From assembly GCF_900111835.1 (NCBI RefSeq), contig NZ_FOJP01000018.1:62001-126000 (forward strand): 64,000 nucleotides of DNA, given 5' to 3'. Source of the DNA: Metapseudomonas otitidis (GTDB lineage: Bacteria; Pseudomonadota; Gammaproteobacteria; Pseudomonadales; Pseudomonadaceae). The notes beneath the pieces are model-generated. The model was not told the DNA's origin. It made no database searches and saw only the letters and a program-made list of their open reading frames with translations. Of the stretch, positions 14,288 through 26,374 are shown piece by piece. A program made the position numbers and the translations under genes. Position 1 is the stretch's first letter, and every line of letters begins with the position of its first letter.

Positions 14288-16717
14288 ATGGCGCAGGAAA
14301 CCAGGCGTTTGAAGAATTCCACCCCCTCTGCCCAGATTCCAGTCTGGCGACAGCAATTGCACTCCCGCTTGAAAGAGGGAGCGCTGATTGCGCTGGGCGC
14401 CTTGTGCCTCTATCTCTGGATGGCGCTGCTCACCTACGACTCCACCGACCCGGGCTGGACCCACACCAGCAACGTCGAGCAGGTCCAGAATGCCGCTGGC
14501 CGCCTGGGCGCCTGGTCCGCCGACATCCTGTTCATGGCGCTGGGCTATTTCGCCTATGTCTTCCCGTTGTTGCTGGGAATCAAGACGTTGCAGGTCTTCC
14601 GCCACCGTCACCAGCCCATCGACTGGAGCGGCTGGTTGTTCTCCTGGCGATTGATTGGCCTGGTCTTTCTGGTACTGGCCGGTGCTGCGCTGGCCGATAT
14701 CCACTTCCAGGACAGCGTCGGCATGCCGGCTTCTGCCGGTGGCGCGTTGGGCGAGAGCCTCGCCCATCTCTCGGTCAATGCGTTGAACGTGCAGGGCAGT
14801 ACGCTTTTGTTCTTTGCCCTGTTTCTGTTTGGCCTCACCGTGTTCACCGACCTGTCCTGGTTCAAGGTGATGGACCTGACCGGCAAGATCACCCTTGATC
14901 TGGTGGAGCTGATCCAGAGCCTGATCACCCGTTGGTGGAACGCCCGCATGGAGCGCAAGCAGCTGGTTGCCAAGCTCCGCGAGGTCGATGACCGCGTCAC
15001 CGAGGTGGCAGCCCCGGTCGTCAAGGACACCCGCGAGCAGGCCAAGGTCAAGGAGCGCCTGATCGAGCGCGAGGAGTCCCTTGCCAAGCACATGACCGAG
15101 CGGGAAAGTCGCCCAGCGCCCACCATTGCGCCGCCGCCGCCACCCAAGCCTGCCGAGCCCAGCAAGCGCGTCCAGAAGGAGAAGCAGGTCCCGCTGTTTA
15201 TCGACAGTGCAGTGGAAGGAACCTTGCCGCCCATCTCCCTGCTGGACGCGGCCGAGAAGAAGCAGAAGAGCTTCTCGCCGGAGTCGCTCGAGGCCATGTC
15301 GCGCCTGCTGGAGATCAAGCTGAAGGAGTTCGGCGTCGAGGTCATGGTGGAGTCCGTCCACCCGGGCCCGGTGATCACCCGCTTCGAAATCCAGCCGGCG
15401 GCTGGCGTCAAGGTCAGCCGTATCTCCAACCTGGCGAAGGACCTGGCCCGTTCCCTGGCGGTGATCAGCGTACGCGTGGTCGAGGTCATTCCCGGCAAGA
15501 CCACCGTCGGTATCGAGATCCCCAACGAAGACCGGCAGATCGTGCGCTTCTCCGAAGTGCTGTCGTCCACCGAGTACGACGACGCCAAATCACCGGTCAC
15601 GCTGGCCCTGGGGCACGACATCGGCGGTCGGCCGGTCATCGCCGACCTCGCCAAGATGCCTCACCTGCTGGTGGCCGGTACCACCGGCTCCGGTAAGTCG
15701 GTGGGCGTGAACGCCATGATCCTGTCGATCCTCTTCAAGTCCACGCCGGAGCAAGCGCGGATGATCATGATCGACCCCAAGATGCTCGAACTCTCCATCT
15801 ATGAAGGCATCCCGCACCTGCTCTGTCCTGTGGTGACGGACATGAAGGAAGCGGCCAACGCCTTGCGCTGGAGCGTCGCCGAGATGGAGCGCCGCTACAA
15901 GCTGATGGCCGCGATGGGGGTGCGTAACCTGGCGGGCTTCAACCGCAAGGTGAAGGACGCCGAAGAGGCCGGCACACCGCTGCCCGACCCGCTGTATCGC
16001 CGCGAGAGCATGGAAGATGAAGCACCCCTGCTGAAGCAGTTGCCCACCATCGTCGTGGTTGTCGACGAATTCGCTGACATGATGATGATCGTCGGCAAGA
16101 AGGTCGAAGAACTCATCGCCCGTATCGCCCAGAAGGCGCGGGCAGCGGGCATCCACCTGATTCTCGCCACCCAGCGTCCGTCGGTGGATGTGATCACCGG
16201 CCTGATCAAGGCGAACATCCCCACCCGCATGGCGTTCCAGGTCTCCAGCAAGATCGACTCCCGCACCATCCTCGACCAGGGCGGCGCCGAGCAGCTGCTG
16301 GGCCACGGCGACATGCTCTACCTGCCGCCGGGCACCGGCCTGCCGATCCGTGTCCATGGCGCCTTCGTCTCCGACGACGAAGTGCACCGTGTGGTGGAAG
16401 CCTGGAAGCTGCGCGGCGCACCCGACTACATCGAAGACATCCTCGCCGGTGTGGAGGAGGGCGGTGGCGCCTCCGGGAGCTTCGAGGGTGGTGAGGGTGG
16501 TAGCGAGGGCAGCGAGGATGACCCGCTGTATGACGAAGCCGTACGTTTCGTTACCGAAAGTCGCCGTGCCTCCATCTCGGCAGTCCAGCGCAAGCTGAAG
16601 ATCGGCTACAACCGCGCTGCCCGGATGATCGAAGCCATGGAGATGGCCGGTGTGGTCACTCCGATGAACTCCAACGGCTCGCGCGACGTGGTCGCTCCCG
16701 CGCCGATCCGCGATTAA
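14288..16717 (+). CDS. ftsK: DNA translocase FtsK
   Basis: The 809-residue protein has about four N-terminal membrane helices (first near [17 protein letters not shown], last near [15 protein letters not shown]), and a charged, proline-rich linker at about residues 215-310. It then has a motor domain with Walker [13 protein letters not shown] and Walker [14 protein letters not shown], and the winged-helix gamma domain at the end ([20 protein letters not shown]...). It anchors at the septum and pumps chromosome ends to dif for XerCD resolution. The ATG at 14288 is chosen; the frame is open 14 codons further up without a family-like sequence. lolA follows. Confidence 0.97.
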   Translation: MAQETRRLKNSTPSAQIPVWRQQLHSRLKEGALIALGALCLYLWMALLTYDSTDPGWTHTSNVEQVQNAAGRLGAWSADILFMALGYFAYVFPLLLGIKTLQVFRHRHQPIDWSGWLFSWRLIGLVFLVLAGAALADIHFQDSVGMPASAGGALGESLAHLSVNALNVQGSTLLFFALFLFGLTVFTDLSWFKVMDLTGKITLDLVELIQSLITRWWNARMERKQLVAKLREVDDRVTEVAAPVVKDTREQAKVKERLIEREESLAKHMTERESRPAPTIAPPPPPKPAEPSKRVQKEKQVPLFIDSAVEGTLPPISLLDAAEKKQKSFSPESLEAMSRLLEIKLKEFGVEVMVESVHPGPVITRFEIQPAAGVKVSRISNLAKDLARSLAVISVRVVEVIPGKTTVGIEIPNEDRQIVRFSEVLSSTEYDDAKSPVTLALGHDIGGRPVIADLAKMPHLLVAGTTGSGKSVGVNAMILSILFKSTPEQARMIMIDPKMLELSIYEGIPHLLCPVVTDMKEAANALRWSVAEMERRYKLMAAMGVRNLAGFNRKVKDAEEAGTPLPDPLYRRESMEDEAPLLKQLPTIVVVVDEFADMMMIVGKKVEELIARIAQKARAAGIHLILATQRPSVDVITGLIKANIPTRMAFQVSSKIDSRTILDQGGAEQLLGHGDMLYLPPGTGLPIRVHGAFVSDDEVHRVVEAWKLRGAPDYIEDILAGVEEGGGASGSFEGGEGGSEGSEDDPLYDEAVRFVTESRRASISAVQRKLKIGYNRAARMIEAMEMAGVVTPMNSNGSRDVVAPAPIRD

Positions 16718-16746
16718 CCCTGAACGGTTCACTCAAGAGGATTCCC

Positions 16747-17373
16747 ATGCGCCTGATCCGCATGCTGCTCGTCGCTGCCCTCGGCTTTGTCGCCTCCCAG
16801 GTGCAGGCAGACGACCAGGTGGCCATTTCCCGCCTGACCGAAATGCTCAACAAGGCCCAGACCATCACCGGCCGTTTTTCCCAGCTGACCCTGGACGGCT
16901 CCGGCACCCAGCTCCAGGAAACCTCCGGCGAACTGGCGCTCAAGCGACCCGGACTGTTCCGCTGGCACACCGACGAGCCCATGGAGCAGCTGCTCGTCTC
17001 CAATGGCGAGAAGGTCTGGCTGTATGACCCGGACCTGCAGCAGGTCACCATCCAGACCCTGGACCAGCGCCTGACCCACACCCCGGCCCTGCTGCTGTCC
17101 GGCGATGTTTCGAAGATCAGCGAAAACTTCGAGATCACCCACAAGGAAGGCGGTGACGTGGTCGACTTCATCCTCAAGCCCAAGGCCAAGGACACCCTGT
17201 TCGACACCCTGCGCCTGTCCTTCCGCAATGGCGTGATCAACGACATGCAACTGATCGACAGCGTCGGCCAGCGCACCAACATCCTGTTCCTCGGGGTGAA
17301 GATGAACCAGAAACTCGATGCCGCGCAGTTCGACTTCAAGATCCCCGAAGGCGCCGACGTCATCCAGGAATAA
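16747..17373 (+). CDS. lolA: Outer-membrane lipoprotein carrier protein
   Basis: The 208-residue protein has a signal peptide ([21 protein letters not shown], cleavage expected after QA) and the LolA fold sequence, including [20 protein letters not shown] and [21 protein letters not shown]. LolA shuttles lipoproteins through the periplasm from LolCDE to LolB. It lies 29 bases after ftsK and 18 bases before rarA, the standard gamma-proteobacterial order. Confidence 0.96.
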   Translation: MRLIRMLLVAALGFVASQVQADDQVAISRLTEMLNKAQTITGRFSQLTLDGSGTQLQETSGELALKRPGLFRWHTDEPMEQLLVSNGEKVWLYDPDLQQVTIQTLDQRLTHTPALLLSGDVSKISENFEITHKEGGDVVDFILKPKAKDTLFDTLRLSFRNGVINDMQLIDSVGQRTNILFLGVKMNQKLDAAQFDFKIPEGADVIQE

Positions 17374-17391
17374 CGGAGCCCACCGCGTCCC

Positions 17392-18710
17392 ATGGACCTG
17401 TTCCGCAGCGAACCCCTCGCCCAGCCACTGGCCGCGCGTCTGCGCGCCACCACGCTGGACGAGTACGTCGGGCAGGAGCACCTCCTGGCGCCGGGCAAGC
17501 CCCTGCGGGAGGCCCTGGAGCAGGGCGCGCTTCACTCGATGATCTTCTGGGGGCCCCCTGGGGTGGGCAAGACCACCCTGGCCAAGCTCCTGGCCCAGGT
17601 CAGCGATGCGCATTTCGAGACCATCTCCGCCGTGCTCTCCGGCGTGAAGGAGATTCGCCAGTCCGTCGAGATGGCCCGCCAGCAGGCCGCCCAGTATGGT
17701 CGGCGCACCATCCTCTTCGTCGATGAAGTGCACCGCTTCAACAAGTCCCAGCAGGATGCGTTCCTCCCTTACGTGGAAGACGGCACGCTGATCTTCATCG
17801 GCGCCACCACCGAGAACCCCTCCTTCGAGCTGAACAATGCGCTGCTGTCCCGTGCTCGGGTCTACGTGCTCAAGAGCCTCGACGAGCCGGCGATGCGCCG
17901 TCTCGTCGGGCGGGCGCTCAATGAGGAGAAGGGGCTGGGCAAGCGCAAGCTGAGCCTCTCGGATGAAGCCTTTTCCATTCTCGTCGCAGCGGCGGATGGC
18001 GACGGTCGCCGGCTGCTCAACCTGCTGGAGAACGCTGCTGACCTCGCAGAAGATGGCAGCGAGATCGCCCCCGAATTGCTGCAGAACCTGCTGGGCGACA
18101 GCCGCCGACGGTTCGACAAGGGTGGCGAGGCCTTCTACGACCAGATTTCCGCCTTGCACAAGTCCGTGCGCGGCTCCAGTCCCGACGGCGCGCTCTATTG
18201 GTACGCGCGGATGATCGATGGCGGTTGCGATCCGCTCTACATCGCCCGTCGCGTGGTACGCATGGCCAGCGAAGACATTGGTAACGCCGACCCACGGGCG
18301 CTCAGCCTGTGCCTCGCCGCCTGGGATGTGCAGGAGCGCCTCGGCAGCCCCGAGGGCGAGCTGGCCGTGGCCCAGGCCATCGTCTACCTGGCCTGCGCGC
18401 CCAAGAGCAACGCGGTCTACACGGCTTTCAAGGCCGCCATGCGCGACGTGGCCGAGAACGGCTCCCGCGAGGTGCCGCTGCACCTGCGCAACGCGCCGAC
18501 CAAGCTGATGAAGCAGCTCGGCTACGGGGACGAATACCGCTACGCCCACGACGAGCCCGATGCCTATGCCGCCGGGGAGGACTACTTCCCCGAAGACCTC
18601 GAGCCGCGTCGTTACTACGAGCCGGTGCCCCGAGGCCTGGAACTCAAGATCCGCGACAAGCTCGAGCACCTCGCCACGCTCGATGCCCGTAGCCCGAGGA
18701 AGAGACGCCC

Positions 18711-18714
<4 letters not shown>
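17392..18714 (+). CDS. rarA: Replication-associated recombination protein A (AAA+ ATPase)
   Basis: The 440-residue AAA+ protein has Walker [15 protein letters not shown] near residue 56, Walker [15 protein letters not shown] near 105, sensor-1 [14 protein letters not shown], and a C-terminal clamp-loader-like domain. RarA (MgsA/Mgs1 family) acts at stalled replication forks and is related to the clamp-loader subunits and RuvB. The length is as expected. Its stop overlaps the crcB start (ATGA), so the two are translationally coupled. Confidence 0.95.
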
Positions 18715-20388
<1,674 letters not shown>

Positions 20389-20423
20389 TTGCCTGCGCCC
20401 GCACCGGCGTCTGCCAGCCTGTC

Positions 20424-20464
20424 CAGCCCGCGTCTCGGCCTCTGCCGACGCGGGCTGTTTCTTC
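20424..20464 (+). terminator. Putative terminator after serS
   Basis: An 11-bp perfect stem, CAGCCCGCGTC (20424-20434) with GACGCGGGCTG (20447-20457), is followed by TTTCTT. The loop is 12 nt. It lies between serS and cysG and may end the ftsK-serS transcript at least partly. Confidence 0.65.
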
Positions 20465-20486
20465 CCGATTCACCCAGGGCTTTTCC

Positions 20487-21878
20487 ATGGATTTCCTACC
20501 GCTGTTCCACAACCTCCAGGGTCGTCATGTGCTTGTCGTCGGGGGCGGAGAGATCGCCCTGCGCAAGGCGCGCCTGCTGACGGACGCCGGCGCCTGCCTG
20601 CGGGTTGTGGCGCCGGAGATCGACAGCCAGCTGGTGGCATTGGTCGAGCAGTCCCAGGGGTTGGTGCATCGCCGTGGGTATGCCTCGGGTGACCTGGAGG
20701 GCGCGGTGCTGGTCATTGCCGCCACCGATGACGAGCCGCTCAATGCGCAGATTTCCCGCGATGCCCAGGCGCGCGGCGTGCCGGTCAACGTGGTGGATGC
20801 GCCGGCCCTGTGCAGCGTGATCTTCCCCGCCATCGTCGACCGCTCGCCGTTGATCGTCGCGGTGTCCAGTGCGGGGGATGCGCCCGTCCTGGCCCGGCTG
20901 ATCCGCGCCAAGATCGAGACCTGGATCCCATCCGCCTATGGCCAGTTGGCCGGCCTGGCCAAGCGCTTCCGCCAGCAGGTCAAGCAGCTGTTCCCCGACG
21001 TGCAGCAGCGCCGGGTGTTCTGGGAGGACGTCTTCCAGGGGCCTATCGCCGAACGCGTGCTGTCTGGGCAGCCCGCCGAAGCCGAGCGAATGCTCGCCGA
21101 GCGAGTCGCGGGTGGTGCGCCCAAGCCTCTGGGTGAGGTGTACCTGGTGGGGGCTGGCCCGGGTGACCCGGACCTGCTCACCTTCCGCGCCCTGCGGCTG
21201 ATGCAGCAGGCGGATGTGGTGCTCTACGACCGCCTGGTGGCCGAGCCCATCATCGAGATGTGTCGGCGTGACGCCGAGCGGATCTACGTAGGCAAGCGCC
21301 GCGCGGACCATGCCGTCCCCCAGGAGCAGATCAATCGCCTGCTCATCGACCTGGCCAAGCAGGGCAAGCGGGTGCTGCGGTTGAAAGGTGGCGACCCGTT
21401 CATCTTCGGCCGGGGTGGCGAGGAGATCGGCGAACTGGCCGCCCATGGCATCCCCTTCCAGGTGGTGCCGGGCATCACCGCTGCCTCCGGTTGCGCCGCT
21501 TACGCCGGCATCCCGCTGACCCACCGCGACCATGCGCAGTCGGTGCGCTTCGTCACCGGGCACCTGAAGGACGGCAGCAGCGACCTGCCCTGGGCTGACC
21601 TGACTTCGCCCGGCCAGACGCTGGTGTTCTACATGGGCTTGGTGGGGCTGCCGATCATCTGCGAGCAGTTGGTGCGCCATGGCCGCTCAGCGGACACGCC
21701 GGCGGCGCTTGTGCAGCAAGGCACCACCCGCAACCAGCGGGTGTTCACCGGTACCCTGGGCAACCTGCCGCAATTGGTTGCCGAGCACGAAGTCCACGCG
21801 CCGACGCTGGTGATCGTCGGCGAGGTGGTCAAGCTGCGTGACCAGCTCGCCTGGTTCGAAGGCGCTCAGGCGGACTGA
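20487..21878 (+). CDS. cysG: Siroheme synthase (trifunctional CysG)
   Basis: The 463-residue fusion has an N-terminal dehydrogenase/ferrochelatase half with the NAD-binding [17 protein letters not shown] (residues 15-31). The C-terminal uroporphyrinogen-III methyltransferase half starts at about 215 ([19 protein letters not shown], and [15 protein letters not shown]). It makes siroheme, the cofactor of sulfite and nitrite reductases, from uroporphyrinogen III. Length matches the E. coli enzyme (457). Its last 13 bases overlap the convergent glutathione-transferase gene. Confidence 0.97.
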   Translation: MDFLPLFHNLQGRHVLVVGGGEIALRKARLLTDAGACLRVVAPEIDSQLVALVEQSQGLVHRRGYASGDLEGAVLVIAATDDEPLNAQISRDAQARGVPVNVVDAPALCSVIFPAIVDRSPLIVAVSSAGDAPVLARLIRAKIETWIPSAYGQLAGLAKRFRQQVKQLFPDVQQRRVFWEDVFQGPIAERVLSGQPAEAERMLAERVAGGAPKPLGEVYLVGAGPGDPDLLTFRALRLMQQADVVLYDRLVAEPIIEMCRRDAERIYVGKRRADHAVPQEQINRLLIDLAKQGKRVLRLKGGDPFIFGRGGEEIGELAAHGIPFQVVPGITAASGCAAYAGIPLTHRDHAQSVRFVTGHLKDGSSDLPWADLTSPGQTLVFYMGLVGLPIICEQLVRHGRSADTPAALVQQGTTRNQRVFTGTLGNLPQLVAEHEVHAPTLVIVGEVVKLRDQLAWFEGAQAD

Positions 21879-22867
21879 GCAATGCCGCGCCCCGGCAGGT
21901 GATCGCGAGCGTGGGCGCTCAGCAGGTCGAGTTCGGGCCCGAGGGGGATGATCCCGGTCGGGTTGATGGTCCGGTGGCTGGCGTAGTAGTGGCCCTTGAT
22001 ATGGGTGAAGTCCACTGTCTCCACAATCCCGGGCCATTGGTACAGCTCCCGCAACCAGCCTGAAAGATTGGGGTAGTCCGCCAGGCGCTTGAGGTTGCAC
22101 TTGAAGTGCCCGTGGTAGACCGCATCGAAGCGGATCAGGGTGGTGAACAGTCGCCAATCGGCCTCGGAGAGGTGCTGGCCCGCCAGGTAGCGGGACTCAC
22201 CCAGTCGCGCCTCCAGGGCATCCAGCTCCCCGAACAGCGTGGTCACCGCCTCTTCATAGGCTGTCTGGGTGGTGGCGAAGCCGGCCCGGTAGACACCGTT
22301 GTTCACCGCCGGGTAGATGCGTTCGTTCCAGGCGTCGATATCGGTCCGCAGCGGGGCAGGGTAGAGATCGAGCGTGTTGCCGGTCAGTTCATCGAAGGCG
22401 CTGTTGAACATCCGGATGATCTCGGATGACTCGTTGCTGACGATCCGCTGCTGCTGCGTGTCCCAGAGTACCGGCACGGTCACCCGGCCGCTGTAGGTCG
22501 GGTCTTCCCGGGTATAGAGCTGGTGCAGGAAATCCAGGCCATGGAGCGCGTCGCCGGTTGAGCCCTGTGCCCGGTCGAAGGTCCAGCCGTTTTCCCGCAT
22601 CAGCCAGCTCACCACTGAAACACCGATCAGCGATTCCAGCCCTTTCAGGCGACGCACGATCAGGGTGCGGTGAGCCCAGGGGCACGCCAGGGATACGTAG
22701 AGGTGATAGCGCCCGGCCTCTGCCTTGAAGCCGTCGACACCACTCGGACCTGGCTCGCCGTCACGGGTGATCCAGTTGCGGCGCCGGGCGTCCTCGCGCT
22801 TGAAGCGCCCATCCCCGGACGTGTCGTACCAGGTGTCGTGCCATGTGCCGTCGACCAGCAATCCCAT
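21866..22867 (-). CDS. yqjG: Glutathionyl-hydroquinone reductase (YqjG/ECM4-type GST)
   Basis: The 333-residue protein belongs to the Xi-class glutathione transferases. It has the catalytic cysteine in [12 protein letters not shown] (near residue 63) and the typical C-terminal [20 protein letters not shown]. Such enzymes reduce glutathionyl-hydroquinones and other GS-conjugates in the cytoplasm. The substrate here is unknown. It is convergent with cysG, overlapping it by 13 bases. Confidence 0.92.
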   Translation of the reverse strand: MGLLVDGTWHDTWYDTSGDGRFKREDARRRNWITRDGEPGPSGVDGFKAEAGRYHLYVSLACPWAHRTLIVRRLKGLESLIGVSVVSWLMRENGWTFDRAQGSTGDALHGLDFLHQLYTREDPTYSGRVTVPVLWDTQQQRIVSNESSEIIRMFNSAFDELTGNTLDLYPAPLRTDIDAWNERIYPAVNNGVYRAGFATTQTAYEEAVTTLFGELDALEARLGESRYLAGQHLSEADWRLFTTLIRFDAVYHGHFKCNLKRLADYPNLSGWLRELYQWPGIVETVDFTHIKGHYYASHRTINPTGIIPLGPELDLLSAHARDHLPGRGIAQSA

Positions 22868-22941
22868 TGTCCTGACCTCGTTGAAATGCGAGGCGCCAGT
22901 CTAGAGGCGATGAGGCGGGCAGAGGGATGAAGAATCCGGGT

Positions 22942-23937
22942 TCAGGTTATCGACGGTATCGATGGATTGCGTTGCGCCCACAGCCGCTCGGCCTCGGCAA
23001 ATGCCGCGTCCCGGTCGTGGCCCAGGCCGCGCAGGGCGAGCGCCATGGTGGCCGTGACAGCCAGCTGGCCGTAGCTGTCGTCCCGGCTTCCGTGCCATAG
23101 GCCCAGCAGTTGGTCGACGGCCAGGCGCTCAGGCTTTACATGGCGCAGTGCGGAAAGCGCCGGCCATTCCTCGTCCCATACCTCGCCATCGCGGGTACCG
23201 AACAGGGTGCAGGCGCTGTCAGGGTTGACCTCGATCTCGCCGCCTTCGCCCTTGATCACCACCGAGGTGTCGCCCAGCAGGCGGCTCGCCTCGCGATGCA
23301 CGGCCTGGTAGCCCGGGTGGAAGATGCTCTGCAGGCCGCAGCGGGCCTGGAGCGGGTTCAGCACGCGTGCGAGTGAGTGGATGGGCGAGCGCAGCCCGAG
23401 CACGTTGCGCAGGTCGATCATCCGTTGCAGACGCGGCGCCCAGGCCCCCAGGGGAATGAAGGCGATGTTGTGACGGACCAGTGCGGCTTCGACAGCCGAC
23501 CAGTCTGCGCAGTCGGGAATGCCCAGGCACTCCAGGCACTGTTCCGTATAGACCCGTCCCGCCGTGTGCAAGCCGCCACCATGCAGCAGGATGCGGTACC
23601 CACCCTGGGCCAGGGCCTTGGCCGCCAGCAGGAACCAGGGGTGATGGCGTTTCTTGCCCGCATAGCTGGGCCAATCCAGGTCGATTGGCAGGCGAGGGGC
23701 GTCATTGCGTGCGCGGAAGGCTTCGGTGAAACCCGCCAGCTCTTCGGCGCTTTCCTCCTTGTGCCGCAGCAGCATCAGGAAGGCGCCGAGCTGGGCCTCT
23801 TCCACTTCGCCGTCCAGCAGCATGCCCATGGCATCGCGAGCTTCTTCCCGGGTCAGGCCACGGGCGCCGCGTTTGCCTTTGCCGAGGATACGGACGAACT
23901 GGGCGAACGGGTGTTCAGTCGGGGCTGCGGGCGTCAT
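22942..23937 (-). CDS. ybiB: YbiB/TrpD2-like glycosyltransferase-family protein
   Basis: The 331-residue protein resembles anthranilate phosphoribosyltransferase (TrpD) but belongs to the YbiB/TrpD2 branch. It has the N-terminal helical domain LTREEARDAMGMLLDGEVEEAQLGAFLMLLR, followed by the large domain with HSLARVLNPLQ and VVIKGEGGEIEVNPD. E. coli YbiB is reported to bind nucleic acids without phosphoribosyltransferase activity. The ATG at 23937 overlaps the tusE stop (ATGA), tying it to the tRNA-sulfur-relay operon. Function here is inferred only from context and family. Confidence 0.88.
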   Translation of the reverse strand: MTPAAPTEHPFAQFVRILGKGKRGARGLTREEARDAMGMLLDGEVEEAQLGAFLMLLRHKEESAEELAGFTEAFRARNDAPRLPIDLDWPSYAGKKRHHPWFLLAAKALAQGGYRILLHGGGLHTAGRVYTEQCLECLGIPDCADWSAVEAALVRHNIAFIPLGAWAPRLQRMIDLRNVLGLRSPIHSLARVLNPLQARCGLQSIFHPGYQAVHREASRLLGDTSVVIKGEGGEIEVNPDSACTLFGTRDGEVWDEEWPALSALRHVKPERLAVDQLLGLWHGSRDDSYGQLAVTATMALALRGLGHDRDAAFAEAERLWAQRNPSIPSIT

Positions 23938-24269
23938 AGGCAATTCGTCGGTCGGGGCAGGCCGGCGAGCTTGGCGGCAAGCTTGGCGGGAGCGCCCTTG
24001 AAGAGGTGATTGAGGTGCAGGCTGTTGCCCTTTTCCGGGCCCAGTTTCTGGGCGACGTACTTGATCAGCGGGCGATTGGCCGGTGACAGCTGGAACTCGT
24101 CGTAGAAGGCGCGCAACAGTTCGAGGATTTCCCAATGGGCTGGTGTCAGTACCAGTTCCTCCCTGCGGGCCAGCGCTTCGGCGACGGCCGGGCTCCAGTC
24201 GGAGAGGTTTTCCAGATAGCCGTCCTTGTCCAGTGCAAGGTTGCGGCCGTCATGCTCCAGGGTGTTCAT
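23934..24269 (-). CDS. tusE: Sulfur-relay protein TusE (DsrC family)
   Basis: The 111-residue DsrC-fold protein ends ...AGLPRPTNCL, placing the essential cysteine second from the C-terminus as in TusE. TusE takes persulfide from TusD in the TusBCD complex and passes it to MnmA, also encoded in this window, for 2-thiolation of U34. The start ATG at 24269 overlaps the tusB stop by four bases. The longer open frame upstream is the tusB shadow. A DsrC in sulfur oxidisers would carry a second cysteine about ten residues before the last one; the corresponding position does not hold one here, supporting TusE. Confidence 0.95.
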   Translation of the reverse strand: MNTLEHDGRNLALDKDGYLENLSDWSPAVAEALARREELVLTPAHWEILELLRAFYDEFQLSPANRPLIKYVAQKLGPEKGNSLHLNHLFKGAPAKLAAKLAGLPRPTNCL

Positions 24270-24568
24270 AGCCAGCTGTTCACCTTGTCGTAGTCCAGGC
24301 ACAGCGCCACGAAGCGCGGGTAGTCCAAGGTGGTGCAATGGCTGGGGAGGTCGGTCAGGGCGCGGGCCAAAATGTCCTCCTCCAGGGCGAACAGCGCCAC
24401 CTGGGCAGGGAGCTGGTCCAGCTTCAGCCTGGGGGCGGAGCCTTGGCGCAGGGCCTGGACTGCCTCACCCGTCAGCAGCAGGGCATCGCTCGGTCCGAGC
24501 ACGCGCAGGCAACTGGCAAAGCGGCTGTCACCGAACGGTGAGTGGGAAAGGATATGCAGCGTACTCAT
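24266..24568 (-). CDS. tusB: Sulfur-relay protein TusB (DsrH family)
   Basis: The 100-residue protein starts MSTLHILSHSPFGDSRFASC and contains the DsrH pattern DALLLTGEAVQAL. It forms the TusBCD heterohexamer with the products of the two genes upstream. The stop of tusC and start of tusB share one base at 24568, and tusB overlaps tusE by ATGA, so the whole tusDCBE-ybiB run is tightly coupled. Confidence 0.93.
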   Translation of the reverse strand: MSTLHILSHSPFGDSRFASCLRVLGPSDALLLTGEAVQALRQGSAPRLKLDQLPAQVALFALEEDILARALTDLPSHCTTLDYPRFVALCLDYDKVNSWL

Positions 24569-24927
24569 CAGAGGGTCACCACCAGGTCATGACGTGCGAT
24601 GAGGGCGCGCAGCGCCTCGTCATCCAGTGGCTGGGCAGGCAGGGCCAGGTGCGAAGCATCCAGCCCGCGTTCCTGCAGGCTGTAGGTGCAGGCGAACAGA
24701 TCCTCGATCCCGAACAGCGGCAAGGCCTGCAGATTGGCACTGAGGTCTTTCTGCTGAATATGGTGGGGAGCTTGGTCAGGCGTCAGCTGGTAGACACCGT
24801 CATCCATGAACAGCATGGCCAGCGGCAGATCGAAGGCACCACCGGCCAGCGCGATGTCCAGCGCCTCGCGGGCGCTGGGGCCAGAGCCTGGCGCGCGACG
24901 GCTGATGATGAGCATGGACTTGGCCAT
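24568..24927 (-). CDS. tusC: Sulfur-relay protein TusC (DsrF family)
   Basis: The 119-residue protein begins MAKSMLIISRRAPGSGPSARE and has the DsrE/F fold with LALAGGAF-type helix (DIALAGGAFDLPLAMLFMDDGVYQL). TusC is the structural, non-catalytic subunit of TusBCD. The ATG at 24927 forms a TGATG overlap with tusD. An upstream extension of the open frame is the tusD shadow. Confidence 0.93.
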   Translation of the reverse strand: MAKSMLIISRRAPGSGPSAREALDIALAGGAFDLPLAMLFMDDGVYQLTPDQAPHHIQQKDLSANLQALPLFGIEDLFACTYSLQERGLDASHLALPAQPLDDEALRALIARHDLVVTL

Positions 24928-25319
24928 CAGTCCCCCCCGAAGCAGACCAGCCGGTCTGCCAGTTGAGCGGCTTCGTGCAACTGCCCGAGGCCGGAAAGTG
25001 TCCATCCACCCGCCAGGTTGGCCGCCTCTCGGCCGTACCGCGCCGCCTCCTCGGCATTCAGCACGCCCCGACGCAACGCAGCGGCGATGCACACCACGCC
25101 GTCCAGTTGATGAGCTGCGACCAGTGCCTGCCATTCCCGCGCCGTATCGGTTTCATCCTGCGGTGCGACGATGTTGGCCGAGGCGCTGTGCACGCCGTCC
25201 TGGTAGAGGAACAGCCGCACAACCTCATGGCCGGCCGCGAGCACGGCTTCGGTGAAGCGCAGCGCCCGGCGAGAGGCTGGCGAGTGGGGCGGGGAGAAGA
25301 GGGCGATGGCGAATTTCAT
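24927..25319 (-). CDS. tusD: Sulfur-relay protein TusD (DsrE family)
   Basis: The 130-residue protein starts MKFAIALFSPPHSPASRRAL and has the DsrE-type phosphate-loop-like core FLYQDGVHSAS. The conserved sulfur-carrying cysteine lies in LDGVVCIAAALRRGV, near residue 78 as in E. coli TusD. It receives sulfur from TusA and passes it to TusE. It is the first gene of the tusDCBE-ybiB run; an upstream terminator separates it from yccA. Confidence 0.95.
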   Translation of the reverse strand: MKFAIALFSPPHSPASRRALRFTEAVLAAGHEVVRLFLYQDGVHSASANIVAPQDETDTAREWQALVAAHQLDGVVCIAAALRRGVLNAEEAARYGREAANLAGGWTLSGLGQLHEAAQLADRLVCFGGD

Positions 25320-25382
25320 GGAGCAGATCGTCTTGAATGCAGGGCGCCATGATAAGGCTTGGGCCGTCGTTTTGCAGGCAAG

Positions 25383-25406
25383 AAAAAGCCCGCCGAAGCG
25401 GGCTTT
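25383..25406 (-). terminator. Terminator of yccA
   Basis: A 9-bp stem AAAGCCCGC/GCGGGCTTT (25385-25393 with 25398-25406) has a CGAA loop and, on the minus strand, a T-rich tail. It lies 17 bases after the yccA stop. Confidence 0.85.
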
Positions 25407-25422
25407 CCTTGAGGCTGCGGGA

Positions 25423-26091
25423 TCAGTCGTCGCCGCTCATCACACCGAAGATCTGCAGCAGGCTGACGAACAGGTTGTAGATCGACACGTACAGGCTGAT
25501 GGTCGCCATGATGTAGTTGCGCTCGCCGCCGTGGATGATCGCACTGGTCTGGAACAGGATGCAGACCGAGGAGAACACCACGAAGCCAGCGCTGATCGCC
25601 AGTTGCAGGCCGCTGATGTCGAAGAAGAAGCTGGCCAGCATGGCGCCGATCAGGACGAAGAACCCAGCGGTGATGAAGCCGCCCAGGAAGCTCATGTCCT
25701 TGCGGGTGGTCAGCACATAGGCCGACAGGCCGAAGAACACCAGCGCCGTCATGGCGAACGCCGAGGCTACTACTTCACCGCCGTTGGGCATGCCCAGATA
25801 GCGGTTGAGGATGGGGCCGAGGGTGTAGCCCATGAAGCCGGTCAGGGCGAAGGTGGACAGCAGGCCCCAGGCGGAATTGCGCAGTTTCACGGTCAGGAAG
25901 AACAGACCGTAGAAGCCCAGCAGCACCACGAAGATGCTCGGGTAGCCGACGCGCATCTGCTGCGCGACGTAGGCGACCAGGCCGCTGAAGGCCAGGGTCA
26001 GCGCCAGAAGGCCATAGGTGTTGCGCAGCACCCGGCTGACTTCGAGGTCGCCGGCCTGCGCCTGGCTGATTGCGTAATCGTGATCGCTCAT
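25423..26091 (-). CDS. yccA: Bax-inhibitor-1/YccA family membrane protein
   Basis: The 222-residue protein has seven hydrophobic segments and the BI-1 signature stretches VLRNTYGLLALTLAFSG and the C-terminal ...SLYVSIYNLFVSLLQIFGVMSGDD. In E. coli, YccA is an inner-membrane substrate and modulator of the FtsH protease. I chose the ATG at 26091 because the AGGAG upstream is then 8 bases away; an in-frame ATG two codons earlier (26097) is too close to it. It lies immediately left of tRNA-Ser, divergent from it. Confidence 0.9.
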   Translation of the reverse strand: MSDHDYAISQAQAGDLEVSRVLRNTYGLLALTLAFSGLVAYVAQQMRVGYPSIFVVLLGFYGLFFLTVKLRNSAWGLLSTFALTGFMGYTLGPILNRYLGMPNGGEVVASAFAMTALVFFGLSAYVLTTRKDMSFLGGFITAGFFVLIGAMLASFFFDISGLQLAISAGFVVFSSVCILFQTSAIIHGGERNYIMATISLYVSIYNLFVSLLQIFGVMSGDD

Positions 26092-26222
26092 TTGCATGAC
26101 TCCTGCAAGTTTGTAAGGTCCGTGACCGCAGTCGGGCGAAATGATAACAGAGCGCACGAACGTCCCACGTGACAGAGTTTGACAGCGTGTTGCGTTCGGG
26201 TACTATTGCCGCCCGCAAATGC

Positions 26223-26310
26223 GGAAGTGTGGCCGAGTGGTTGAAGGCAGCGGTCTTGAAAACCGCCGATGGGAAACTATCCGTGAGTTCGAATCTCACC
26301 GCTTCCGCCA
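26223..26310 (+). tRNA. tRNA-Ser (anticodon UGA)
   Basis: The 88-nt sequence folds into a class II tRNA. The acceptor stem GGAAGTG pairs with CGCTTCC, the anticodon stem GCGGT/ACCGC encloses TGA, there is a long variable arm, the T-loop is GTTCGAATC, and CCA is encoded. It decodes UCA. A tyrosine integrase gene lies just downstream pointing toward it, so its 3' end is the likely attachment site of the following element. Confidence 0.97.
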
Positions 26311-26315
26311 TATTC

Positions 26316-26344
26316 AAAGCCCTGATTTATCAGGGCTTTTTCAT
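26316..26344 (+). terminator. Terminator after tRNA-Ser
   Basis: A 10-bp stem AAAGCCCTGA/TCAGGGCTTT (26316-26325 with 26330-26339) has a TTTA loop and is followed by a T run, directly behind the tRNA. Confidence 0.9.
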
Positions 26345-26374
26345 TTTCTGGCACCGGCTGACGGTTGCCGGCAG

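Noticed and set aside
16729-18669. 646-residue minus-strand frame opposite lolA and rarA
   Set aside because: Spans two well-defined plus-strand genes and has no recognisable domain.
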